NCBI GenBank assembly: GCA_965227265.1
Contig: OZ245738.1
Coordinates: 186,001-250,000 of the forward strand
Direction of reading: 5' to 3'
Source of the DNA: UBA2336 sp965227265
GTDB lineage: Bacteria > Bacteroidota > Bacteroidia > Cytophagales > Cyclobacteriaceae
Length of the DNA stretch: 64,000 bases
Position numbers and translations under genes: made by a program. Below are positions 43,101 through 49,675 of this stretch, piece after piece. Each line of letters opens with the position of its first letter. The stretch's first letter is position 1. The notes under the pieces are model-generated. The model was given only the letters and a program-made list of their open reading frames with translations, made no database searches and was not told the origin of the DNA.

Positions 43101-43405
43101 ACAGGCAATCCTCCGGCAGCTGGCATTTTAAAAACATCAAAATTTCCAAACCTGTCGGAAGCAAAAGCAATGGATTGACCATCGGGAAACCAAACCGGCA
43201 TAAAATCGTGGGCGGCATGAGAAGTTAACTGAACAGCTTTCCCTCCAGTTGTGCTGACGAGATATAAATCACCTTGATAAGTGAAGACAATTTGAGAGCC
43301 ATCGGGTGAAATGGATGGATATCGAAGCCACAAAGGCTGTTGAGCAAATGCCGTGATACTCGCGAATGCAGAGAAGAAAAGGAGGGGAAGTAATTTGTTT
43401 TTCAT
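40106..43405 (-). CDS. Tricorn-like protease (PD40 propeller, PDZ, S41 peptidase), exported
   Basis: Protein of 1099 residues with a signal peptide (MKNKLLPLLFFSAFASITAFA). It starts WLRYPSISPDGSQIVFTYQG, the PD40/TolB-like propeller repeat type that fills about 25-560 (LTSHAAHDFMPVWFPDG, PTSVSPDGKDVLFNS). After an acidic, Lys-rich linker (about 560-600, EKEDEKKKEPAESKIETDKK) come a second propeller part, a PDZ region (about 790-860) and the S41 peptidase core, with the nucleophile region GESNYSDAHMFPFAYDSKSQ and VDTRSNGGGWLHDDL. Probably degrades peptides outside the inner membrane. Stands alone between terminators. Confidence 0.9.
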   Translation of the reverse strand: MKNKLLPLLFFSAFASITAFAQQPLWLRYPSISPDGSQIVFTYQGDLYLVSTTGGKAVQLTSHAAHDFMPVWFPDGQSIAFASDRFGNFDVFKMPAAGGLPVRLTYHSAHDYPTSVSPDGKDVLFNSLRNDLESYADFPNGTMPELYQVSANGGRNLMTLTTPSEAAVYNASKTKIYFQDRKGYENPWRKHHQSSIARDLWVYDFKNGSFTQLTQFAGEDRNPVVDADENYLYYLSEESGSFNVHRLAIKGGAEKTQITGFKNHPVRFLSMSKNGTLCFSYDGEIYTLKNGGQPVKVNVTLQTDSKLNPYEILPINNGATQLAVSPNGKEVAFIVRGEIFVSAMEGGVTKRITNTPEQERTVSFSKDGRSLVYAAERDNNWNIYMTSIVRSEEPYFYASTVLKEIPVVATDADEFQPAFSPDSKEVAYLEERTALKVVNLASKNSRLIVPKNKSYSYSDGDQSFSWSPDGKWFLVSFLMENHWITDIGLVSAAGNSEIINLTKSGYADGDPQWMMNGKMMIWFSDRDGLKNHGSWGASTDVYGMFFTQEAYDTYKLNENDYKLFKEKEDEKKKEPAESKIETDKKTKSTPEEKKSDNVVINLKGLDERKVRLTIHSSLLSDAIVTQDGERLFYTTNIEKGVDLWTTNLRTRETKILTKLGDNASSLSLSKDEKKLFAIVDGKPCKIDAETGKKEVINISGEMLLYKKQELSYIYDHAWRQVVKKFYVEDLHGVNWGYYKKEYAKFLPHISNNWEFTELLSELLGELNASHTGCNYSPGPRNGDATASLGIIPDQKYSGNGILVSHVLLNGPLDKAESKVRKGTIIEKIDGETIDAGSDYFQLLNLKAGKNTLLSLYNPATKQRWEEVIKPVTLGAENELLYQRWIDNRAAQVDSLSSGKVGYIHVRGMNDPSYRILFEEALGKYGNRESLIVDTRSNGGGWLHDDLVTFLGGKKYLDVIARGQYLGFEPQRKWTKPSAVLIGESNYSDAHMFPFAYDSKSQGLTVGMPIPGTATAVWWEQQIDPTLVFGIPQVGMVGSDGKYLENTQLEPDVKVKNRYETLIKGQDEQLQKAIELLIRQQTEKPNPPENIKNPEKKAKN

Positions 43406-43497
43406 GACGATTGGAGAATTTTCCCAAAAACTACCGGAATTTCCTATCTATTTAAAAGTTGATTTGACAGGCGGTTCTGTAAATATCTAAAGTGAGG

Positions 43498-43530
43498 TTT
43501 GGAAAAATGGGTGCATAGTCAGTAATATTG
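43498..43530 (+). promoter_or_regulatory. Possible promoter of tRNA-Asn
   Basis: TTTG (43498-43501), 21 bases, then TAATATTG (one mismatch to TAnnTTTG), ending 19 bases before the tRNA. Confidence 0.4.
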
Positions 43531-43549
43531 CACTCCTTTTTTAGGAAAT

Positions 43550-43623
43550 TCCTTCTTAGCTCAGCTGGTTAGAGCACCTGACTGTTAATCAGGGGGTCCT
43601 TGGTTCAAGCCCAAGAGAAGGAG
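43550..43623 (+). tRNA. tRNA-Asn (anticodon GTT)
   Basis: Fold: acceptor TCCTTCT/AGAAGGA, D stem GCTC/GAGC, anticodon stem CCTGA/TCAGG with loop CTGTTAA (anticodon GTT), T stem CTTGG/CCAAG with loop TTCAAGC, discriminator G. CCA is not encoded. Its own hairpin terminator follows at once. Confidence 0.96.
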
Positions 43624-43625
43624 CA

Positions 43626-43659
43626 AAGGCGCTTTTTTAAAGCGCCTTCTTTATTTTTT
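43626..43659 (+). terminator. Terminator of tRNA-Asn
   Basis: Perfect 10 bp stem AAGGCGCTTT / AAAGCGCCTT with a 3-base loop, followed by CTTTATTTTTT. It ends 19 bases before the ABC-F start, so that gene needs its own promoter or read-through. Confidence 0.88.
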
Positions 43660-43677
43660 CTAATTGCTGTTTAAATC

Positions 43678-45297
43678 ATGATTGCTGCTAATAACCTATC
43701 GCTCCAGTTTGGGAAACGTGTTTTGTTTGATGAAGTCAACCTGAAGTTCATCAATGGGAATTGCTATGGGGTAATCGGGGCGAATGGAGCCGGAAAATCT
43801 ACTTTTTTAAAGATTCTCTCCGGAGATATTGATCCAACGCGCGGGAACGTAAGCATAGATCCGGGCAAGCGGATGGCCGTGCTTCGTCAGAATCACTACG
43901 AGTTTGATGAGGTTTCGGTACTGGACACTGTAATGATGGGTCACAGTAAGCTGTGGAAGGTGATGAAGGAAAAAGATGCCATCTACGAAAAGCCTGACTT
44001 CTCAGAAGCAGACGGACTAAAAGCTTCTGAGTTAGAAGCCGAGTTTGCGGAAATGAATGGCTGGAATGCGCAATCCGATGCAGCTTCTTTATTGAGTGGA
44101 TTGGGAATTGCCGAAGAGGAACATTTCAAACTGGTTAAAGAATTAAACGGTAGCCAGAAAGTTCGTGTGCTTTTGGCGCAGGCGATTTTCGGTAATCCGG
44201 ATATTCTGATTCTCGATGAACCTACCAATGATCTGGATTTGAAAACCGTTGGCTGGCTGGAAGATTTTCTTCTGGAATTTAAGAACACGGTAATAGTTGT
44301 TTCACACGATCGTCACTTTTTAGATACTGTGTGTACGCACATTGTTGATATTGATTTCAGCGCGATTAAATTATATACGGGTAACTATACATTCTGGTAC
44401 CAGTCAAGCCAGTTGGCATTATCGCAGCGTTCTTCTGCAAACAAAAAAGCTGAGGAAAAGAAAAAAGAACTTCAGGAATTCATTGCCCGCTTCAGCGCGA
44501 ACGCATCGAAATCGCGACAGGCAACGAGCCGGAGAAAATTATTAGAAAAAATTGATCTCAGTGAGATTCAGCCTTCAACCCGGAAATATCCTGCAATCAT
44601 TTTTCAGCAAAAACGTACTGCGGGCGATCAGATCCTGCATGTTGAAAATCTTTCCTATTCTCAAAACGGAGCAGTATTATTTAAAGGATTAGACTTTTTT
44701 GTAAACAAAGGCGATAAAATTGCCATTCTCAGCAAAGACAGTTTAGCGGTAAGTTCCTTGTTTAAAATCCTGGCCGGTGAGTTGAAGCCTTCAGGCGGAA
44801 AGTTTACGTTCGGACAAACTATTACATCAGCGTATTTGCCCAGCAACAATGAAGCTTTCTTTAACGGCAATGATAACCTCATCGATTGGCTTCGTCAGTT
44901 CGCGGAAGAAGAAAATAAAGATGAAGTTTACGTTCGCGGATTTTTAGGTAAGATGCTTTTCTCAGGCGAGGAAGTTTTCAAAAAATCGAATGTCCTTTCA
45001 GGAGGAGAAAAAGTTCGCTGCATGGTTTCGCGCATGATGTTGGCGCAAGCTAACTTCCTGATGCTGGATGAACCCACAAATCATTTGGATCTTGAATCGA
45101 TCACAGCTTTTAACAATGCGCTTAAAGATTTCCCAGGCACGGTGTTGTTTACTTCTCATGATCATGAGTTTACCCACACCGTAGCGAATCGTATTATCGA
45201 AATCACACCTAATGGTTTTATCGATAAGCTGATGACGTATGATGAATACATCGAAAACGATAAGGTAGCAGCACAGAAAGAAGCTTTGTACGCTTAA
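43678..45297 (+). CDS. ABC-F ATPase (YbiT-type) with degenerate second Walker A
   Basis: Soluble translation-associated ATPase of 539 residues with two nucleotide-binding domains and no membrane part. NBD1 (about 1-250): Walker A GANGAGKST, signature LNGSQKVRVLL (variant of LSGGQ), Walker B ILILDEPTNDLD. The linker about 250-310 is basic and helical (KKELQEFIARFSANASKSRQ). NBD2 (about 320-525): Walker A position reads ILSKDSLAVSSLFKILAG, so the conserved Gly and Lys are gone, while the signature VLSGGEKVRCM and Walker B MLDEPTNHLDLES are intact. Length fits the YbiT/EttA group acting on ribosomes. Preceded directly by tRNA-Asn. Confidence 0.9.
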   Translation: MIAANNLSLQFGKRVLFDEVNLKFINGNCYGVIGANGAGKSTFLKILSGDIDPTRGNVSIDPGKRMAVLRQNHYEFDEVSVLDTVMMGHSKLWKVMKEKDAIYEKPDFSEADGLKASELEAEFAEMNGWNAQSDAASLLSGLGIAEEEHFKLVKELNGSQKVRVLLAQAIFGNPDILILDEPTNDLDLKTVGWLEDFLLEFKNTVIVVSHDRHFLDTVCTHIVDIDFSAIKLYTGNYTFWYQSSQLALSQRSSANKKAEEKKKELQEFIARFSANASKSRQATSRRKLLEKIDLSEIQPSTRKYPAIIFQQKRTAGDQILHVENLSYSQNGAVLFKGLDFFVNKGDKIAILSKDSLAVSSLFKILAGELKPSGGKFTFGQTITSAYLPSNNEAFFNGNDNLIDWLRQFAEEENKDEVYVRGFLGKMLFSGEEVFKKSNVLSGGEKVRCMVSRMMLAQANFLMLDEPTNHLDLESITAFNNALKDFPGTVLFTSHDHEFTHTVANRIIEITPNGFIDKLMTYDEYIENDKVAAQKEALYA

Positions 45298-45349
45298 TTC
45301 AGGCCATTTTGTCTTGAATTTTTAATTAATTTCCATTTTTCCGGTCAAA

Positions 45350-45367
45350 ATGACTTAAAAAAGTCAT
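45350..45367. promoter_or_regulatory. Palindromic operator candidate before hsp20
   Basis: Perfect inverted repeat ATGACTT, AAAA, AAGTCAT, about 70 bases upstream of the hsp20 ATG. It is unlike the CIRCE element. A second symmetric piece, CCCTATAAGGG, lies at 45381-45391, close to a TACTTTTC box. Confidence 0.45.
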
Positions 45368-45435
45368 CGGCATACTTTTCCCTATAAGGGTATCATGAAC
45401 AACAAATTCATGTTAAATCCAAAAAAATAAAAAGT

Positions 45436-45876
45436 ATGAGCCTTATACGTTATAACTCCGCGCTGAACGATTACACACCAACATCCTTCAGCAATTTGAT
45501 TGATCGTTTTTTCAGTGAATCAGCTGCCCGCAGTGGCGGTTCTGCGTATTCCTTCGTTCCCCGGGTGGACATTTTTGAAGAAGAAAACGCTTTTGAAATT
45601 CACCTGGCTGTTGTCGGCATGAAAAAAGAAGATTTTAAAATCGATGTAAACGACAAATTCCTGACGATTAGTGGTGAACGTAAATTCTCCAAAGAGAAAA
45701 AAGAAAACAACTTCCGTTCGATCGAAACACAACACGGAACCTTCAGCAGATCATTCACGCTGCCTGAAAATGTAGATGCGTCTAAAATCAACGCAAAATA
45801 CAACGATGGCATTCTGGAGATCACCATCCCGAAGGATGAGAAAAAAGCATTGAAGCAAACCATCAAAGTAAATTAA
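45436..45876 (+). CDS. Small heat shock protein, Hsp20/alpha-crystallin family
   Basis: ATP-independent chaperone of 146 residues. The N-terminal arm (about 1-40, LIRYNSALNDYTPTSFSNLIDRF split) is followed by the alpha-crystallin domain (about 42-135): PRVDIFEEENAFEIHLAVVG, FKIDVNDKFLTISGERK, then SFTLPENVDASKINAKY and the conserved DGILEITIPK, and the C-terminal Ile-rich IKVN. Upstream lies a palindrome that may be an operator; downstream a repeat and a strong terminator, so it is monocistronic. Confidence 0.95.
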   Translation: MSLIRYNSALNDYTPTSFSNLIDRFFSESAARSGGSAYSFVPRVDIFEEENAFEIHLAVVGMKKEDFKIDVNDKFLTISGERKFSKEKKENNFRSIETQHGTFSRSFTLPENVDASKINAKYNDGILEITIPKDEKKALKQTIKVN

Positions 45877-45878
45877 TT

Positions 45879-45906
45879 GTAGAGACGCAAAATCTTGCGT
45901 CTCGAC
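45879..45906. repeat. 28 bp near-palindrome after hsp20
   Basis: GTAGAGACGCAAAA followed by TCTTGCGTCTCGAC: the same repeat as at 28932 and 58157, with two changes in the right arm. It sits 2 bases after the stop codon. Confidence 0.65.
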
Positions 45907-45938
45907 TTTCGTTTTAAGTGAAGTTTGGTTGAGGGGTA

Positions 45939-45976
45939 CCCCGTTTGGCAGCAATGCTGGGCGGGGTTTTTTATTT
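45939..45976 (+). terminator. Terminator of hsp20
   Basis: Outer stem CCCCG / CGGGG and inner GCAGC / GCTG around CAAT-like loop, followed by TTTTTTATTTT. Confidence 0.8.
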
Positions 45977-45985
45977 TATTTTCAC

Positions 45986-46078
45986 ATGAGCGAGGAAAGA
46001 ATCCGTCTGTCAAAAGCTCCGAACTACTTCCATCCTAAGAACGTTAAAAGCATTACCTTTCCCATCCTTTCAAAGTAG
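45986..46078 (+). CDS. Possible 30-residue leader ORF before htrA
   Basis: ATG at 45986 and TAG at 46076-46078 give MSEERIRLSKAPNYFHPKNV plus ten more residues, ending two bases before the protease ATG. No signal or known motif. It could be a translated leader, a decayed gene start or chance; the tight spacing to htrA and the strong terminator before it are the only arguments for it. Confidence 0.2.
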   Translation: MSEERIRLSKAPNYFHPKNVKSITFPILSK

Positions 46079-46080
46079 AT

Positions 46081-47517
46081 ATGAAGCGCACTGGTATTCT
46101 GATCGCGGTAATTTTCCTGGTAACATTTATTGGCGGTATTCTCGGCTCTATTTTCACCGTAAAATATTTGAGTGACAGCATCCCCACGTATCAGTCCATT
46201 GAAGACCGGCAAAATGCTGTTCTGGCAAATTATACCCGCGACAGTACTTACGTTGTACCGAAAGATGTGAACTTCCTTGTGGCTTCGCAGAAGGTTGTTC
46301 CCAGTGTAGTTCATATCCAGGCTTCGTATGGTTCTGGCTCTTTCAGTCTTAATCCGTTGGAATTATACTATCAACCACAGGAACGCTCTTCCGGTTCAGG
46401 TGTAATCATTTCGGATGATGGGTATATTGTTACAAATCATCACGTAATCGAAGAGGCAACAAACGTGGAGGTGATCATGAATAACAACCAGCGTTTTTAT
46501 GCAAAGATTATCGGTACCGATCCGAGTACCGATTTAGCATTGTTAAAGATCAAAGCAAGAAATCTTCCCTTTGTTCCATACGGAAATTCAGATGCTGTTA
46601 AAATTGGTGAGTGGGTTTTGGCTGTAGGGAATCCATTCAATCTTAATTCAACCGTAACGGCTGGTATTGTAAGTGCACGTGCAAGGAACATTCGTATCCT
46701 ACGCGAGAAAAATAACTTACAAGTTGAGTCATTCATTCAGACCGATGCTGCTGTGAATCCAGGAAACAGTGGAGGTGCATTGGTTAATCTGAAAGGAGAA
46801 CTGGTTGGTATTAATTCAGCAATTGCAACAGCTACAGGAACGTATTCAGGGTATTCATTCGCTATTCCTGTAAGCCTTGTAAAGAAAGTAATGGATGATC
46901 TGTTGGAGTACGGGCAAATTCAACGCGGATTGTTGGGTGTTCAGATCACCGATGTAAACGCAAGCATTGCAGAGCAGCTTAGTCTAACGATTAATGATGG
47001 TGTATTGGTGACGCGTGTTAACCTCGGCAGTGCAGCAGAAGAAGCAAATCTTCAACCCGGTGATGTGATCACGGCTATTGATAATCATTTTGTAAAATCA
47101 GTTTCTGAATTGCAAGAATGGGTAGCACGTAACCGCCCGGGAAAAGATATTAATGTGACGTATTTACGGGACAACAAATCAAATGTTGTTAAAGCTCGCT
47201 TAAAAGATAATGACGGCCGTGAAGGCACTTATAAAAAAGAAATCCGGTACGAGTTCAATGGAATGGAAGTTGAAGATATGCTATTCAATGAGCTCACTAA
47301 AATGAAGATTGAAAACGGCATTCAGGTGAAAAAGATTAATGATGGAAAATGGAAAGAGGCCGGTATTAAAGAAAGCTTTATCATTTCGTTCCTGGATCGA
47401 GTTCCGGTTGATAACGTAGAAGATTTTAACCGCATGCTGGAATACAAACGTGGCGGAATACTCATCGAAGGTTATTACGAAGCAGGCGAGAAGAAAGCCT
47501 ATGCACTGGAATGGTAG
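46081..47517 (+). CDS. HtrA/Deg family serine protease
   Basis: Periplasmic, membrane-anchored protease of 478 residues. N-terminal helix (about 5-25, ILIAVIFLVTFIGGILGSIF) works as an anchor or signal. The trypsin-like domain has the triad His in YIVTNHHVIEEA, Asp in GTDPSTDLALLKI and Ser in NPGNSGGALVNL. A PDZ domain follows (about 275-370, LGVQITDVNASIAEQL, NLQPGDVITAIDN) and a second, weaker PDZ-like part (about 385-478). Likely quality control of envelope proteins. Follows hsp20 with a terminator between, so it has its own start. Confidence 0.92.
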   Translation: MKRTGILIAVIFLVTFIGGILGSIFTVKYLSDSIPTYQSIEDRQNAVLANYTRDSTYVVPKDVNFLVASQKVVPSVVHIQASYGSGSFSLNPLELYYQPQERSSGSGVIISDDGYIVTNHHVIEEATNVEVIMNNNQRFYAKIIGTDPSTDLALLKIKARNLPFVPYGNSDAVKIGEWVLAVGNPFNLNSTVTAGIVSARARNIRILREKNNLQVESFIQTDAAVNPGNSGGALVNLKGELVGINSAIATATGTYSGYSFAIPVSLVKKVMDDLLEYGQIQRGLLGVQITDVNASIAEQLSLTINDGVLVTRVNLGSAAEEANLQPGDVITAIDNHFVKSVSELQEWVARNRPGKDINVTYLRDNKSNVVKARLKDNDGREGTYKKEIRYEFNGMEVEDMLFNELTKMKIENGIQVKKINDGKWKEAGIKESFIISFLDRVPVDNVEDFNRMLEYKRGGILIEGYYEAGEKKAYALEW

Positions 47518-47527
47518 GATTTTCGAT

Positions 47528-47636
47528 GTTAGAGGTTCGAAGCTTGAAGTTCGAACTAAATTCTAATCTCAACTCCTTCTAAAATCAAATCTCTAACCAC
47601 GAACTTCTAACTTCCAATCTCGAGCATCTAATCTCG
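47528..47636. repeat. Inverted array of 7 bp repeats (GTTNGAA)
   Basis: At 47528-47555 four heptamers stand in tandem: GTTAGAG, GTTCGAA, GCTTGAA, GTTCGAA. From 47591 to about 47633 the same unit runs on the other strand: GTTAGAG, GTTCGTG, GTTAGAA and degenerate copies. The two arrays face each other around an AT-rich centre between htrA and the ALDH gene. Confidence 0.6.
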
Positions 47637-47643
47637 ATTTTGT

Positions 47644-47651
47644 TACTTTTG
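47644..47651 (+). promoter_or_regulatory. -7 box of the ALDH7-like gene
   Basis: TACTTTTG matches TAnnTTTG and lies 22 bases before the ATG. No clear -33 TTG at standard spacing; the -33 region is inside the heptamer repeat array. Confidence 0.45.
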
Positions 47652-47673
47652 TACCCTCATTTATCAGAATATC

Positions 47674-49215
47674 ATGGAAACCTTCGGAATCAAAGAATCA
47701 CTGGCTGTATTAGGCATAAAAAAAATAAACCCAGGTGCATCGACTGGAACAAAATGGCTCAAAACGTCAGGTAAAATCATCGATTCATATTCTCCGGCAG
47801 ACGGAATTTTGATTGGCAGCGTTCGGGCGACTGATCCGAAAGTATTTGCGCAGGTAGTTGAAAAATCAAAGCAAGCTTTTAAAGAGTGGCGCACTTGGCC
47901 TGCACCGAAACGCGGTGAAGTGGTTCGTCAGATTGGTGAAGCGTTGCGAAAATATAAAGAGCCTTTGGGCAAGCTTGTTTCCTATGAAATGGGAAAATCT
48001 TACCAGGAAGGTTTGGGTGAAGTACAGGAGATGATTGACATCTGCGATTTTGCGGTCGGATTGTCACGTCAGCTTCATGGACTAACCATGCATTCCGAAC
48101 GTCCTAATCATAGAATGTATGAGCAGTATCATCCGCTTGGAATTATTGGTGTAATCTCGGCATTCAATTTTCCGGTAGCAGTCTGGTCATGGAACTCGAT
48201 GCTTGCGTGGGTATGTGGCGATACCTGTATTTGGAAGCCGTCAGAAAAAACTCCGCTATGCAGTATTGCTTGTCAGAATATTGTAGCTGAAGTTTTCAGA
48301 AAGAATAATGTTCCGGAAGGAGTGTCGTGTATTGTTAATGGTGATGCTATTATCGGCCAGCTCATGTCGAAGCATGAAGATATTCCGCTTGTATCCGCAA
48401 CCGGTTCAACCCGTATGGGAAAAGCAGTTGCGAAAACTGTTAGTGAACGATTAGGTCGGGCGTTGCTTGAGCTTGGTGGCAATAACGCCATTATTATCTC
48501 TGAAAATGCGAATATGGATATAGCCATTCGCGGAGCATTGTTCGGAGCAGTAGGAACGGCCGGTCAACGTTGTACCACAACGCGCAGGTTGATCATCCAC
48601 GAAAAAATCTACAACCAGGTTAAAGAGCGTTTGAAAAAAGCATATGGTCATTTGAACATCGGCAATCCGCTGGATCCGATGAACCATGTTGGACCGTTGA
48701 TTGATAAACAAGCCGTTAAGCTTTATTCCAATGCGTTGGGTCAGGTTAAACGGGAAGGTGGAAAGTTTGTGGTTGAAGGGGGAGTGCTGAAAGGCAAAGG
48801 TTATGAATCAGGCTGCTATGTAAAGCCGGCCATTGCGGAAGTAAAAAACGAGTACAAGATCGTACAGCACGAAACCTTTGCTCCGATTTTATATTTGATC
48901 AAATACAAAAACATTGAACAAGCTATTCAAATCCAAAATGGTGTGAAGCAAGGCTTGTCATCTTCCATCATGACCAACAACATGCAAGAGATGGAGGCGT
49001 TCCTTTCGCAAAACGGATCGGATTGTGGAATTGCGAATGTTAACATCGGAACATCCGGTGCTGAGATTGGCGGAGCCTTTGGTGGGGAAAAAGAAACCGG
49101 TGGTGGTCGTGAGTCTGGATCAGATGCGTGGAAAATATACATGCGCAGACAAACCAATACAATCAATTATGGATCAACCTTACCGCTTGCGCAAGGCATC
49201 AAATTCAACATTTAA
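47674..49215 (+). CDS. Aldehyde dehydrogenase, ALDH7/alpha-aminoadipic semialdehyde type
   Basis: NAD-dependent enzyme of 513 residues of the antiquitin-like ALDH7 group, which oxidises alpha-aminoadipic semialdehyde in lysine breakdown and also detoxifies other aldehydes. N-terminal IKESLAVLGIKKINPGASTG and GRVGEIxxxYx-like SYSPADGILIGSV are typical. Catalysis: Asn in GVISAFNFPVAVWSWN, Glu in LLELGGNNAIIIS and Cys in GTAGQRCTTTRRL; NAD fold VSATGSTRMGKAVAK. C-terminal EIGGAFGGEKETGGGRESGS. Single gene downstream of a repeat array. Confidence 0.92.
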   Translation: METFGIKESLAVLGIKKINPGASTGTKWLKTSGKIIDSYSPADGILIGSVRATDPKVFAQVVEKSKQAFKEWRTWPAPKRGEVVRQIGEALRKYKEPLGKLVSYEMGKSYQEGLGEVQEMIDICDFAVGLSRQLHGLTMHSERPNHRMYEQYHPLGIIGVISAFNFPVAVWSWNSMLAWVCGDTCIWKPSEKTPLCSIACQNIVAEVFRKNNVPEGVSCIVNGDAIIGQLMSKHEDIPLVSATGSTRMGKAVAKTVSERLGRALLELGGNNAIIISENANMDIAIRGALFGAVGTAGQRCTTTRRLIIHEKIYNQVKERLKKAYGHLNIGNPLDPMNHVGPLIDKQAVKLYSNALGQVKREGGKFVVEGGVLKGKGYESGCYVKPAIAEVKNEYKIVQHETFAPILYLIKYKNIEQAIQIQNGVKQGLSSSIMTNNMQEMEAFLSQNGSDCGIANVNIGTSGAEIGGAFGGEKETGGGRESGSDAWKIYMRRQTNTINYGSTLPLAQGIKFNI

Positions 49216-49267
49216 CTGTACTTTTTATTTCAGGTTGAAACATTTAATTTTATAAAAAGCTGCTGCC

Positions 49268-49675
49268 ATGCCAACGAAAAAATACCGCTCTGTGATGCTG
49301 ATTGATGATAATGAGATCGATAACCTCATTAATCAGAAAATGATTGAAGCGGCATCGGTAGCTGAAAATATTTACACGCACACGGGAGCAAAGAGCGCAA
49401 TCGAGTTTCTTAAGAACATGGAGAAAATTGAAGTGGCGGATAAAGTTCTGCCCGATGTTATCTTCCTGGACATCGACATGCCACTCATGGACGGTTTTCA
49501 GTTTCTGGAGGAATTTGAAAAGCTTAACACCACAACCAAGAAAAAGTGTAAAATCGTTATGCTTACTTCATCGATTAATCCACAGGATTTTAATCGTTCG
49601 AAGAAGTATGAAAATGTTAAGCATTACCTGAACAAGCCGCTTTCGCACGAAAGCATTATGAAGCTTGAGGTTTAG
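49268..49675 (+). CDS. Single-domain response regulator (receiver)
   Basis: Phospho-acceptor protein of 135 residues with only a receiver domain. The acidic pair is in VMLIDDNEIDNL, the phosphorylation Asp in PDVIFLDIDMPLMDGFQF, the Ser/Thr switch in IVMLTSSINPQDF, and the Lys in HYLNKPLSHESI. No DNA-binding output domain, so it may work by protein contact or as an intermediate in a relay. Its stop overlaps the convergent gene by 4 bp. The kinase partner is not evident. Confidence 0.92.
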   Translation: MPTKKYRSVMLIDDNEIDNLINQKMIEAASVAENIYTHTGAKSAIEFLKNMEKIEVADKVLPDVIFLDIDMPLMDGFQFLEEFEKLNTTTKKKCKIVMLTSSINPQDFNRSKKYENVKHYLNKPLSHESIMKLEV

